In this document: piece after piece, positions 20,021 to 28,032 of the stretch
How the letters are laid out: each line of letters begins with the position of its first letter
Position numbering within the stretch: the stretch's first letter is position 1
NCBI GenBank assembly: GCA_963734725.1
Contig: CAVTIX010000013.1
Span: 62,001 to 126,000 of the forward strand
Origin: DASXKD01 sp963734725
Lineage (GTDB): Bacteria > Actinomycetota > Actinomycetes > Streptosporangiales > Streptosporangiaceae
Reading direction: 5' to 3'
Length of the DNA stretch: 64,000 nt
Notes under the pieces: generated by a model
The model's input: only the letters and a program-made list of their open reading frames with translations
Databases searched by the model: none
What the model was told of the DNA's origin: nothing
Translations under genes and position numbers: made by a program

Positions 20021-20092
20021 GTGCCGCTGGTATGCCGCCGTCACGTGGACCTGCTCCGGGTCTCCAGCGCCATGTGTCCCTTCAGCTGCTGA
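20021..20092 (+). CDS. Cysteine-containing putative leader peptide upstream of sulfite reductase
   Basis: A 23-codon frame from GTG 20021 encodes MPLVCRRHVDLLRVSS followed by AMCPFSC and a stop. The RRHVDLxRVSSAMC core is the hallmark of the short putative leader peptides that precede sulfur-assimilation genes in actinobacteria. Three cysteines, two in the last five residues, suit ribosome-stalling control by Cys-tRNA availability. It ends 72 nt before the sulfite reductase ATG. The attenuation mechanism is inferred, not shown by an obvious pair of alternative hairpins. Confidence 0.8.
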   Translation: MPLVCRRHVDLLRVSSAMCPFSC

Positions 20093-20164
20093 ACCTCAGT
20101 TCGCGCCCGTGCCGCTTGTTCCTCCCCGCGGCGCGGCCTCCCTCGCAGCAGAAGGAATGGAAAC

Positions 20165-21805
20165 ATGCCATCCCGGACCCATCGCGGCCAGGGCCAGTGG
20201 GCGTCTGGCCATCTTGAGCCGCTGAACGCGGCCGAACGATTCAAGAAGGACGACGGCGGGCTCAACGTCCGTCACCGGATCCTCACCCGCTACGCGCACC
20301 AGGGCTTCGACTCCATCGACCCACAGGACCTGCGCGGCAGGTTCCGCTGGTGGGGCCTGTACACCCAGCGCCGCCCGGGGATCGGGGGCGGCAAGACCGG
20401 GGCGCTGGAAGACACCGAGATCGAGGACTCGTTCTTCATGATGCGGGTCCGGATCCCAGGCGGCCAGCTTTCGGCCGAGCAGTTGCGCACCGTGGCCGGC
20501 ATCGGCAAGGAATACGGGCGCGACCTCGCCGACATCACCGACCGGCAAAACGTGCAGTTCCACTGGATCCGGATCGAGGACGTGCCGGAGATCTGGGACC
20601 GGCTCGAGGGCGTGGGCCTATCCAGCCTCCAGGCCTGCGGCGACGTGCCCCGCAACATCCTCGGCTGCCCGGTGGCCGGGATCTGCGCCGAGGAGATCCT
20701 CGACGCCAGCGCGGCGCTGCGCGCCACCGAAGCGGTGGCGGCGGCCAATCCCGAGTTCACCAACCTGCCGCGCAAGTACAAGACCGCGATCAGCGGCTGC
20801 TCAGCCCAGTGCACCGCGCACGAGATCAACGACATCTCTTTCGTCGGCGTCACCGGCCCGGATGACGCCCCGGGTTTCGACCTGTGGGTCGGCGGCGGGC
20901 TGTCCACCAACCCCATGCTCGCCCAGCGCCTCGGCGTATTCGTGTCCCCTGACCGGGTCCCGGAGGTGTGGAGCGGAGTCACCGGCATCTTCCGCGACTA
21001 CGGTTACCGGCGGCTGCGCAGCCGGGCGCGGCTGAAGTTCCTGGTCGCCGACTGGGGCACCGAGCGCTTCCGCGAGGTGCTTGAGAAGGAATACCTCGGC
21101 GGGGCACTGCCCGAGGGCCCGGCGCCGCCCGCACCGCCGCCCGGCTCGCGCGACCACGTCGGCGTGCACCGGCAGCAGGACGGGCGCTACTACCTGGGCG
21201 TGGCGCCACACGTGGGCCGCACCTCCGGCACCCAGCTCTGGCAGGTCGCCGACCTCGCCGAGGAGTACGGATCAGGCAGGATCCGCACCACCCCGCAGCA
21301 GAAACTGCTGATCCTCGACGTGCCTGGCGACCGCGTCCCGGAGCTCGCCGAGGAACTCGCCGTGCGTGACCTGCAGGTGAGCCCGTCGGCGTTCCGCCGC
21401 GGCACGATGGCCTGCACCGGTATCGAGTTCTGCAAGCTGGCGATCGTGGAGACCAAGCAGCGGGCACAGGACCTTTACGCCGAGCTGGACCGGCGGCTGC
21501 CCGGCTTCGACACCGCGATCAGCATCAACATCAACGGCTGCCCCAACTCCTGCGCCCGGTTCCAAATCGCCGACATCGGGCTGAAGGGGTCGATCGTGAA
21601 CGGCGGCGAGGGATTCCAGGTGCACCTGGGGGGGTCGCTTGGCAACGATCCCGCGTTTGGCCGGAAACTGCGCGGCCTCAAGGTGAGCGCCGACGGGCTG
21701 GCCGACTACGTGGAGCGGATTCTTCGCAACTACCTCGCCGACCGGACCGAGGGCGAGCAGTTCGCCACCTGGGCCCGCCGCGCCCAGGATGGGCTCCTGG
21801 TATGA
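20165..21805 (+). CDS. sirA: Ferredoxin-dependent sulfite/nitrite reductase (siroheme, 4Fe-4S)
   Basis: 546 aa. Six-electron reduction of sulfite to sulfide (or nitrite to ammonia) for assimilation; cytoplasmic. The duplicated ferredoxin-like/siroheme architecture is present; the cluster ligands are C417 and C423 (ACTGIEFCKLAI) and C459 and C463 (NGCPNSCARFQ). Siroheme-contact stretches include DIADITDRQNVQFHWIRIED (near residue 120) and TAISGCSAQCTAHEIND. ATG 20165 has AGAAGGAATGG upstream. The following zinc-ribbon and sirohydrochlorin chelatase genes, and the Cys leader, favour sulfite as substrate; the fold alone does not separate sulfite from nitrite reductases. Confidence 0.92.
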   Translation: MPSRTHRGQGQWASGHLEPLNAAERFKKDDGGLNVRHRILTRYAHQGFDSIDPQDLRGRFRWWGLYTQRRPGIGGGKTGALEDTEIEDSFFMMRVRIPGGQLSAEQLRTVAGIGKEYGRDLADITDRQNVQFHWIRIEDVPEIWDRLEGVGLSSLQACGDVPRNILGCPVAGICAEEILDASAALRATEAVAAANPEFTNLPRKYKTAISGCSAQCTAHEINDISFVGVTGPDDAPGFDLWVGGGLSTNPMLAQRLGVFVSPDRVPEVWSGVTGIFRDYGYRRLRSRARLKFLVADWGTERFREVLEKEYLGGALPEGPAPPAPPPGSRDHVGVHRQQDGRYYLGVAPHVGRTSGTQLWQVADLAEEYGSGRIRTTPQQKLLILDVPGDRVPELAEELAVRDLQVSPSAFRRGTMACTGIEFCKLAIVETKQRAQDLYAELDRRLPGFDTAISININGCPNSCARFQIADIGLKGSIVNGGEGFQVHLGGSLGNDPAFGRKLRGLKVSADGLADYVERILRNYLADRTEGEQFATWARRAQDGLLV

Positions 21806-21894
21806 GCGAGCAACGAAGGCCTGCCGACTTGACGGGCCCGGAACGCCGCAGCCGGGCCGAACGCGGCATTAGACCCCTCAGGGCCGTAGCCGCG

Positions 21895-21965
21895 TCCCAG
21901 CGGCGAGACCCTGCTAACCCCGAGGGGACACCCCGGACCCCCGATGGGCCTCCCGCTCCGCTAGT
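21895..21965. repeat. Dispersed GC repeat, inverted copy after sulfite reductase
   Basis: Read on the minus strand it matches the copy at 8322: GGGAGGCCCATCGGGGGTCC, GGGGTGTCCCCTCGGGGTTA, GCAGGGTCTCGCCGC. It lies in the 237-bp space between the reductase stop and the zinc-ribbon ATG. An open frame (21802-22050) crosses this spacer but its Pro/Arg-rich product has no coding character. Confidence 0.7.
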
Positions 21966-22042
21966 TTGCGCGCCTCCGGCACGACCAAGCGCGCTGCTGT
22001 CCGGCGCGCCTCCGGCACGACGTCCCCCGAGGGGGGACAGAA

Positions 22043-22210
22043 ATGACTGAGGGCGGCGAAAGGCAGGCGCCGTTTTACTGCCCGTACTGCGGGGACACCG
22101 ACCTGCGGCCGGATGCCCCGGAGGCCGGTTCGTGGCGCTGCGCCAGTTGCGCGCGGGCGTTCCAGTTGAAGTTCGCCGGTGTGGCGCCCCCCAGCCAGGG
22201 GTCGTCATGA
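22043..22210 (+). CDS. Small zinc-ribbon protein of the sulfite reductase operon
   Basis: 55 aa: MTEGGERQAPFYCPYCGDTD ... GSWRCASCARAFQLKFAG. Two CxxC pairs (CPYC and CASC) form a zinc ribbon. This small protein regularly follows sulfite reductase in Streptomyces and relatives; its role is unknown (possibly a chaperone or rubredoxin-like partner). ATG 22043 follows GGGGGGACAG. Its stop overlaps the next start as ATGA, indicating coupled translation. Confidence 0.82.
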   Translation: MTEGGERQAPFYCPYCGDTDLRPDAPEAGSWRCASCARAFQLKFAGVAPPSQGSS

Positions 22211-22986
22211 CCCAGGTCCTGCTGGCGGTGGCGCACGGCAGCCGGGATCCGGCTGCCCAGCAATGCGTCCTGTCCCTGACCAGCCGGGTGGCCCGGTCGG
22301 CGGGCGGGATAGCGGTCCGTACGGCCTTCGTTCAGAATGCAAAACCATCGCTGGCGGAAGGCCTGGGAGAGGCGGCGACGCAAGCCGGACCGGACGGGGT
22401 GGTCGTGGTTCCGCTGCTGTTGTCCAGCGGGTACCACCTGAGCTCGGACATCGCCGGGGCGGCGCGCGCTGCCGGGGTGCCCGTGGCGCGTCCGCTCGGC
22501 CCCGACCCGCGGCTGGTGCGCGCGCTCTCCGACCGGCTGCGCGCGGCGGGCGTGCCCGGGCAGGCGCCGGTCGTGCTCGCCGCCGCTGGGTCGAGCGACC
22601 CGCGGGCGCTGGCCGACACGCGGCGGCAGGCGGCGATGCTCGCGGCGCACCGGCATGCCCCGGTGGTCGCCGCGTTCGCCACGGCGGCTCGGCCGACGGT
22701 GGACGAGGCGGTGTCGTTCCTGGCCGACGTGACCGGCCAGCCCGTTGCCGTGGCCGCCTACCTGCTGGCGCCCGGGCTGTTCCACGACCGGCTCTGGGCC
22801 AGCACCGGCGCTTGGGTCAGCGGGCCGATCGGCGACCACCCGGCCGTCGCGGAACTGGTGCTGGACCGGTTCTGCGACCGGGCCGATACCGCCACGGCAG
22901 CCCGTAACCTGTGCCTGGCCGGGGCCCGCCGCTCGATGGCAGACTGGACCGGGGGTGCCCATGGAGATCGACGAAAGAGTGCGTGA
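22207..22986 (+). CDS. Sirohydrochlorin chelatase (CbiX/SirB-like)
   Basis: 259 aa with the chelatase opening LLAVAHGSRDPAAQQ (catalytic His in HGSRD), VVVVPLLLSSGYHLSSDIAG (second metal-site His), a duplicated C-terminal half (VVLAAAGSSDPRALAD), and AYLLAPGLFHDRL. It inserts iron into sirohydrochlorin to make siroheme for the reductase encoded just upstream, or cobalt in the B12 route; the operon favours iron. Start ATG 22207 overlaps the zinc-ribbon stop; the C-terminus overlaps the next gene by 26 nt. Confidence 0.88.
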   Translation: MTQVLLAVAHGSRDPAAQQCVLSLTSRVARSAGGIAVRTAFVQNAKPSLAEGLGEAATQAGPDGVVVVPLLLSSGYHLSSDIAGAARAAGVPVARPLGPDPRLVRALSDRLRAAGVPGQAPVVLAAAGSSDPRALADTRRQAAMLAAHRHAPVVAAFATAARPTVDEAVSFLADVTGQPVAVAAYLLAPGLFHDRLWASTGAWVSGPIGDHPAVAELVLDRFCDRADTATAARNLCLAGARRSMADWTGGAHGDRRKSA

Positions 22987-23212
22987 GGCGCACCTCAGCC
23001 ATTTCTGCCCCGGTGGGGCCGGTTTCCCGGTGACGACATCGCGCCCGATCGGCCTCGACCTGGAGGAGGCGGCGCCGCCGCCCGCCCTGGACGGCACCCT
23101 GACCGGCGCCGCCGGGCATGAGTGCGGCCGCTGCGGCCAGCCGATCCGGGCAGGGCAGGACGCCCGGCGGCGGGTCAGCGGCGCCTGGGTGCACGAGACC
23201 TGTCCGGCCTGA
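22961..23212 (+). CDS. Small hypothetical protein with zinc-binding CxxC motif
   Basis: 83 aa from ATG 22961 (MEIDERVREAHLSHFCPGG), preceded by GGGGGTG. It ends GHECGRCGQPIRAGQDARRR ... VHETCPA, so CGRC plus a terminal Cys could bind zinc. It overlaps the chelatase 3' end by 26 nt in another frame and follows the same codon bias. I do not recognise a family. Confidence 0.6.
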   Translation: MEIDERVREAHLSHFCPGGAGFPVTTSRPIGLDLEEAAPPPALDGTLTGAAGHECGRCGQPIRAGQDARRRVSGAWVHETCPA

Positions 23213-23598
23213 CCTCCTTCGCAGTGGTCCGCGAGGTGCACACCGGATCCTGGCTCGGCCTGCGGCACCAGGGCCAGGGCATCGGCACGGAGATGCGGGC
23301 GGCCGTGCTGTCGCTGGCCTTCGACGACCTCGGCGCCGAGTCCGCCTGCTCCCACGCGCACAGCGACAACGCCGCCTCCATTGGCGTGTCACACAAGCTC
23401 GGATACGCCGACGACGGCACCGAGCGGTTCATGGTCCGTGGCCAGGCGGTCACCGCCCTGCGGCTCCGGATCGACCGGGCGACCTGGCAGGCCCGCCGGC
23501 CGCTGCGCGTGCGGGTCTCCGGGCTGGCGCCGTGCCTGCCGTGGTTCGGCCTGGCGCCTGACCGGCCCACGGCCCGGCCGTCGGGCGCCACATCCTGA
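23208..23598 (+). pseudogene. GNAT acetyltransferase fragment (N-terminus missing)
   Basis: From about 23208 the frame encodes SFAVVREVHTGSWLGLRHQG, then QGIGTEMRAAVLSLAFDDLG and NAASIGVSHKLGYADDG: the acetyl-CoA-binding motif A (RHQGQGIGTEMR, Q/RxxGxG/A type) and motif B of a GNAT acetyltransferase, about 120 residues with a normal C-terminus. The first ~70 residues of the family are absent; instead the sequence joins the end of the zinc-binding gene. No plausible start codon with a ribosome site precedes the conserved part. Probably a truncated remnant. Confidence 0.7.
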
Positions 23599-23650
23599 CC
23601 GCCCGCCCCGCCGCTGATCCCGCGGCGCTGGCGCTCGGCGCCGGCACTCG

Positions 23651-23683
23651 GGTCAACCCGTGGGTTGACCTGGTTGTCAACCC
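23651..23683. promoter_or_regulatory. Operator-like palindromes upstream of the membrane protein/HK/RR module
   Basis: GGTCAACCC-GT-GGGTTGACC (23651-23670), a perfect 9-bp inverted repeat, immediately followed by GGTTG-T-CAACC (23672-23682). Both repeat the half-site GTCAACC/GGTTGAC. They lie 57-90 bp before the ATG at 23740. This looks like a multi-site operator, plausibly for the LuxR-type regulator encoded two genes downstream. Confidence 0.55.
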
Positions 23684-23739
23684 GGACTCCCACCCATGGG
23701 CCGACGCCGGGAGGGGGCATCGCGGCGCACGCTGACGGC

Positions 23740-24279
23740 ATGAATAACACCACCATGTACGTGATCAACGCCATCCTCGTGCTCATGGTCATCCGCCAGA
23801 TCCGCGAGCACCCCCTGGACCTCCGTTCCCTCGCGGGCCCGGTGCTGGCCGTCGGCGCCGCCGCCGTCTTGTTCCTGCACTCGGTGCCTGGCGGCGGCAA
23901 CGACATCCTCCTCGAGACGGCGTGCGTCGCGGCCGGTGTCACGATGGGCGCTCTGGCTGGGCTGACCACGCACCTGCGCCGGGACGGCGCCGGCCGCGCG
24001 CTCGGCCGCGCCGGCTGGCTGGCCGCCGGCCTGTGGATCACCGGGGTTGGGGCGCGGATGGCGTTCGCCATCGCCGCCTCGAACGGCGCGGGCCCGGCCA
24101 TCGCGCGGTTCAGCATCGCGCACCAGATCACCGGCGAGGCCCCCTGGGTCGCGGCGCTGATCATGATGGCTCTGGCCGACGTGCTGACCCGGCTGATCGT
24201 GATCTACGTCCGCGGCCGCCGCCTGACGGCGGCCGGCGCCCCGGTCCCCACCACCGTCCGGGCCGGTGCCGGTGCCTGA
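23740..24279 (+). CDS. Multi-pass membrane protein of unknown function, linked to two-component system
   Basis: 179 aa from ATG 23740 (MNNTTMYVINAILVLMVIRQ). Hydrophobic segments at about 5-20, 33-50, 62-80, 98-115 and 135-160, with the short cytoplasmic link RQIREHPLDLR. I do not recognise a named family with certainty. It precedes the histidine kinase and response regulator on the same strand and may act as a sensor accessory. The operator-like palindromes at 23651 lie upstream. Confidence 0.7.
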   Translation: MNNTTMYVINAILVLMVIRQIREHPLDLRSLAGPVLAVGAAAVLFLHSVPGGGNDILLETACVAAGVTMGALAGLTTHLRRDGAGRALGRAGWLAAGLWITGVGARMAFAIAASNGAGPAIARFSIAHQITGEAPWVAALIMMALADVLTRLIVIYVRGRRLTAAGAPVPTTVRAGAGA

Positions 24280-24352
24280 CCCGTTGCCCGCGCCCGCTCC
24301 AGTCGCCCCGCCCGACCTGGTAACCGCGCCCGCCGCGCGCCAGACTGTGTCC

Positions 24353-26032
24353 ATGAGGGCACGCCTGGCCGCGGCGGGCCTGTTCCCGTTCGGCGAGCCA
24401 TCCGGGCCGCCTGCGCCTCCGGACAGTGAGGAAGACCTGGCATCGGCGCGGGTGACTGCGGCGCGTGCCCGGGCCCGCGAGCGCCAGGACCGCCAGCGGC
24501 AGTTGCTCCGGCCGCTGGGCTGGGTGCTCATCGCGATCGTCGTGACGGCGGGCCTGAATAGCCGTCCCACGCCGGGCCTGACGGGTGCCCGGCTGGGTGT
24601 CAGCGTCGCCCTGGCGGTCTACGCGGTGGCGGTCGCCACGACGGTCGTCGGCGCCTGGGTCCGCCGCGGCCATGCCATTCATCTTGCCCTGATCGGCGTC
24701 ATCGGTGGCTGCGGCGTGGCCCTGGCCGCGCTGCAACCGCACGGGCCGGCCGAGGTCGCAGCCAGCGTGGCCGTCTGGATCGCCGCGGTCCGGCTGCCGC
24801 TGCTGCCCGGGCTCGCGGTCGGCGGGGTGATCACCGGTGCGCTGGCACTGACCATCGCGCTGACCGAGCAGCCGGCCGCGCAACCCGCCCTGTACGCGGT
24901 CCTGTTGTGCCTGCTACTGGCGGTCACCGGCCAGTTCATCCGGCGCGGCCGGGAGTCCCAGGACCGCACCGAACTGCTCATGGCCCAGTTGCAGGACGCC
25001 CGCGAGGCCGAGGCGGCTGCCGCGGCACTCGCCGAACGCAGCCGCATCGCGGGCGAACTGCACGACGTGCTCGCGCACGCCCTGTCCGGCCTGGCGATCC
25101 AGTTGCAGGGCGCGCGCAAGCTGGCCGAGCGGGAATCGGCCAGCGCGGGCCTTCGCGGCGCGCTGGAGCGTTCGGCGGAATTGGCCAGAGAAGGGCTCGC
25201 CGACGCCCGGCAGGCCGTCGGCGCGCTGCGGGGCGACCGGCTGCCCACCGTGGACCAGGTCGGCACGCTGGTCGAGGATTTCCGGCGTGATACCGGCGCC
25301 GTGGCCACACTGCGCATCGACGGGACACCCCGGGCGCTGCCTGCCGACGCGAGCCTCGCCCTGTTCCGCGGAGCGCAGGAGGCGCTGACCAACATCGCGA
25401 GGTACGCGCCGGGCACCACGGTGGCCGTCACCGTGCGGTACAGCACCGGGCATACCGTCCTCGCGGTCGAGGACCGCCGCTGCCCGTCCGTGGCGGCGGG
25501 TGCAGGGGGCGCCGCGGCCAGGGCGACTGGGGGTGCGGAGGTGAGCGCCGGGGTGATTGGGGCGGATGCGGAGGCAGCGGGGGCGGACGCCGGGACGGCA
25601 GGCCGGGATGCCAGGGCGGGGGCGGACGCCGGGACGGCAGGCCGGGATGCCAGGGCGGGCGCGGACGCCGGGACAGCAGGCCGGGGTGCCAGGGCGGGCG
25701 CGGACGCCGGGACAGCAGGCTGGGGCGCCGGGGCGGGGGCGGACGCCGGGACGGCAGGCCGGGATGCCCAGGCGGCCGGAGAAGCCGGGACAGCAGGTGG
25801 GGAAGCGGAGGCATCGGGGCTGGATGCCGGGACGGCTGGCAGGGATGCCGGGACGGCTGGCGCCTCGGGGGTAGATGCGGAGGTTGCGGAGGTTGACCGC
25901 CCGCTCCTGGCCGAGGCTGGCGGCGGGCACGGGCTGACCGCGATGCGGGAGCGGACCGCACGGGCGGGCGGCGCCGCGCGGGCCGGGCCCACCGCCGACG
26001 GGTGGCTGGTGGAGTTGGAGGTGCCCGGGTGA
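24353..26032 (+). CDS. Sensor histidine kinase (HisKA_3) with repeat insertion in the ATPase domain
   Basis: 559 aa from ATG 24353; CAGACT 6 nt upstream may be a leaderless -10 element. A GTG at 24266 would add 29 Pro/Ala-rich residues and overlap the preceding gene. About five or six membrane segments lie between residues 50 and 195, then ERSRIAGELHDVLAHALSGL (His237, HisKA_3 type). The ATPase domain has the N-box GAQEALTNIARYAPG and D-box-like LAVEDRR, but from about residue 395 to 520 an Ala/Gly/Asp repeat (13-residue unit ADAGTAGRDARAG) separates these from the G2 box GGGHGLTAMRERTARAGG. Pairs with the regulator at 26029. NarL/LuxR-type systems of this kind sense envelope or small-molecule signals; the stimulus is unknown. 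Confidence 0.85.
   Translation: MRARLAAAGLFPFGEPSGPPAPPDSEEDLASARVTAARARARERQDRQRQLLRPLGWVLIAIVVTAGLNSRPTPGLTGARLGVSVALAVYAVAVATTVVGAWVRRGHAIHLALIGVIGGCGVALAALQPHGPAEVAASVAVWIAAVRLPLLPGLAVGGVITGALALTIALTEQPAAQPALYAVLLCLLLAVTGQFIRRGRESQDRTELLMAQLQDAREAEAAAAALAERSRIAGELHDVLAHALSGLAIQLQGARKLAERESASAGLRGALERSAELAREGLADARQAVGALRGDRLPTVDQVGTLVEDFRRDTGAVATLRIDGTPRALPADASLALFRGAQEALTNIARYAPGTTVAVTVRYSTGHTVLAVEDRRCPSVAAGAGGAAARATGGAEVSAGVIGADAEAAGADAGTAGRDARAGADAGTAGRDARAGADAGTAGRGARAGADAGTAGWGAGAGADAGTAGRDAQAAGEAGTAGGEAEASGLDAGTAGRDAGTAGASGVDAEVAEVDRPLLAEAGGGHGLTAMRERTARAGGAARAGPTADGWLVELEVPG
25586..25870. repeat. 39-bp in-frame tandem repeat inside the histidine kinase gene
   Basis: GCGGACGCCGGGACGGCAGG recurs about every 39 bp from 25586, with slightly degenerate units up to about 25870. 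The period is a multiple of three, so the kinase frame is kept and each unit adds 13 residues (ADAGTAGRDARAG and variants). Confidence 0.85.
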
Positions 26033-26859
26033 GCATTACTCCGCCAGGCCGGATCCGGGTTCTGATCGCCGACGATCAGCGCGTGGTGCGCGAGGGGCTG
26101 GGCATGCTCGTCTCGCTCATCGACGAGGTCGAGGTCGTCGGCTCGGCCAGCAACGGCGCCGAGGCCGTGCGGCTCGCCGAAGCGCATCACCCCGACGTGA
26201 TCCTGATGGACCTGCGGATGCCGGATGTGAACGGTGTCGCCGCGACCGCGGACCTGCGCCAGCGGCTGCCGGACGCCCGGGTGCTGGTGTTGACCACCTA
26301 CGCCGACGACGTCGCGATCATGTCCGCGCTGCGCGCGGGGGCGGCCGGTTACCTCACCAAGGACGCCAGCGCCGAGCAGATCGAAACGGCCATCCGGGCG
26401 GTGCACGCCGGGCAGACCCATCTCGACCCGGCCGTGCAGGCCCGCCTCGTGGCCGCGGTCACCGGCGCTGGCGCTGGCGCTGGACCGGGCACGGGCGCTG
26501 GACCGGGCACGGGCGCTGGACCGGGCACGGGCGCTGGACCGGACGCGGGGCTGGGCGCAGGTTCCGGCCTCGGTGCGGGTTCTGGCCCGGGCGCCGGGTC
26601 CGGCCTGGCCACTGGGCCGACCCGGGATCAGGCTGGCCGTCCGGGCGCACCGCCGGACGGGCTCACCTCCCGCGAGGCCGAGGTGCTGACCCTGCTCGCG
26701 TCGGGCCTGAGCAACACCGAGATCGCCCAGCGCCTGTTCCTGAGCAACGCCACGGTGAAGACCCACATCAACCGGATCTTCGCCAAGACGGGCGCACGCG
26801 ACCGGGCCCAGGCTGTCCGGTACGCCTACCAGCACGGCATGGCGACCCTCGCCGAGTGA
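26029..26859 (+). CDS. LuxR/NarL-family response regulator with Gly-rich repeat linker
   Basis: 276 aa. Receiver domain at 8-125: acidic pair D15/D16, phosphoacceptor D61 in VILMDLRMPDVNG, switch Thr in VLVLTTYADD, Lys in YLTKDAS. C-terminal LuxR HTH: LTSREAEVLTLLASGLSNTE and LSNATVKTHINRIFAKTGAR. The linker (about 143-200) contains hexapeptide repeats GAGPGT and similar. GTG 26029 overlaps the kinase stop (GTGA), with GGAGGTG 6 nt upstream. DNA target may include the palindromes at 23651 (inference). Confidence 0.92.
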   Translation: MSITPPGRIRVLIADDQRVVREGLGMLVSLIDEVEVVGSASNGAEAVRLAEAHHPDVILMDLRMPDVNGVAATADLRQRLPDARVLVLTTYADDVAIMSALRAGAAGYLTKDASAEQIETAIRAVHAGQTHLDPAVQARLVAAVTGAGAGAGPGTGAGPGTGAGPGTGAGPDAGLGAGSGLGAGSGPGAGSGLATGPTRDQAGRPGAPPDGLTSREAEVLTLLASGLSNTEIAQRLFLSNATVKTHINRIFAKTGARDRAQAVRYAYQHGMATLAE

Positions 26860-27070
26860 CCCTCTGGCCTGCCGCCCTAGTCCGCACCGGGTTCAGCCCC
26901 GCCGCCAAATGATCCAGCACCAGCCGCACCCGCTTCCGCAGCAACGCGGGATTGCCCACCACGCCCTCCGATCGGTCAGGCGTTGCGACAATCCCTTGAG
27001 CCCAGGCATAACTGCCATAGACAGAATCACTTGATCCCGGAGCTGCGAGCGGCGGCGTGGGCCAGGACGG

Positions 27071-27937
27071 CTAGGGGCTGGGGAGTAGCGGCGGTCCCTG
27101 GGTGATCCGGGTCATCGCATCCTCCGGGGTGCCCCGCCACCAGCCGAGCGCCTCAATCCACCAGGTCAAGCCAACCTCGACGTACGGGACCACGTGCTGT
27201 CCGCCGCGATCCGACGCGGCGCCGTCGGTGCGTCCCTCCAGCGCCACGTCGAACGGCCCGGTCGCGGTGCGGTGCTCCCGGGTGTACCGGACCGCCGCGA
27301 GAAGCTCGTCCGGCGGCATGGTCTCGCCAAGCCCGTACCCGGTGTGGGTCGGCATCACCCCGTCCCACCGCGCGGCCCGCCGGAACGGCGCCTTGACCGG
27401 CCACCGGCCGCCGCACCAGACGGGGATCCTCGGGCGCTGCACCGGGCGCGGCAGCATGGTCACGTCGGCCGCCGTGAGGTGCTCGCCGCGGAAGGTCACC
27501 GGGCCCCCAGTCCATAGGGCATCCACCAGGTCCAGGGACTCGTCTAGCCTGGCCGCCCGCTGATTCGCCTCACCCGGCTCACCGAACGCGGTGAACTCCT
27601 CCTCCAGGGATCCCAGACCGGCCCCGAAGACGATCCGCCCCTGGGACAAGCGGTCCAGCGTCACCGCTTCCCGGGCGACCTTGCCCGCCCGGCGCCGGGC
27701 GAGCACGTTCACCAGGATGCCGATCCTGATCCGCGCCGTCCGCGCCGCGACCGCCGCGATGACCACCACCGGGTCCGCCACGTGCCACGACGGATCCCAC
27801 CAGAGCAGGTGGTCCCACACGAAGAAGCCGTCCCAGCCATGCTCCTCGGCCGCCACGGCCAGGTTCACCAGCAGGGAAGGGTCCCCGAACGGGCCCACGT
27901 TCGGCGCCCCGATCGCACACCGCGGGTTTGGGCTCAT
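27071..27937 (-). CDS. LLM-class flavin (probably F420-dependent) oxidoreductase
   Basis: 288 aa TIM-barrel enzyme: GAPNVGPFGDPSLLVNLAVA, EEHGWDGFFVWDHLLWWDP, IRIGILVNVLARRRAGKVAR, DRLSQGRIVFGAGLG and EFTAFGEP are typical of the luciferase-like monooxygenase family that uses F420 or FMN in actinobacteria. ATG 27937 (MSPNPRCAIG) has AGGGTG 7 nt upstream; a GTG at 27946 is an alternative. Substrate unknown. Single gene facing away from lysE. The 211-bp gap 26860-27070 shows no gene. Confidence 0.85.
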   Translation of the reverse strand: MSPNPRCAIGAPNVGPFGDPSLLVNLAVAAEEHGWDGFFVWDHLLWWDPSWHVADPVVVIAAVAARTARIRIGILVNVLARRRAGKVAREAVTLDRLSQGRIVFGAGLGSLEEEFTAFGEPGEANQRAARLDESLDLVDALWTGGPVTFRGEHLTAADVTMLPRPVQRPRIPVWCGGRWPVKAPFRRAARWDGVMPTHTGYGLGETMPPDELLAAVRYTREHRTATGPFDVALEGRTDGAASDRGGQHVVPYVEVGLTWWIEALGWWRGTPEDAMTRITQGPPLLPSP

Positions 27938-28032
27938 GGGCGTCACCCTAGGGCCAGGCAGGGCACGCGGCCGTCGGCGGTCCGGCCGTTATTGCCTCGC
28001 TGCGCGCGGGTGCCCCGGGCTACGCTGCGGGA

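Noticed and set aside
24679..26835. About 718-codon minus-strand frame opposite the histidine kinase and response regulator
   Set aside because: Its Ser/Pro/Ala-rich translation mirrors the repeats of the plus-strand genes, which carry all recognisable motifs.
26768..26962. Minus-strand frame reading NPALLRKRVRLVLDHLAAGL
   Set aside because: Looks protein-like for 25 residues but overlaps the response regulator 3' end in antisense and has no start context; too short to assign as a remnant.
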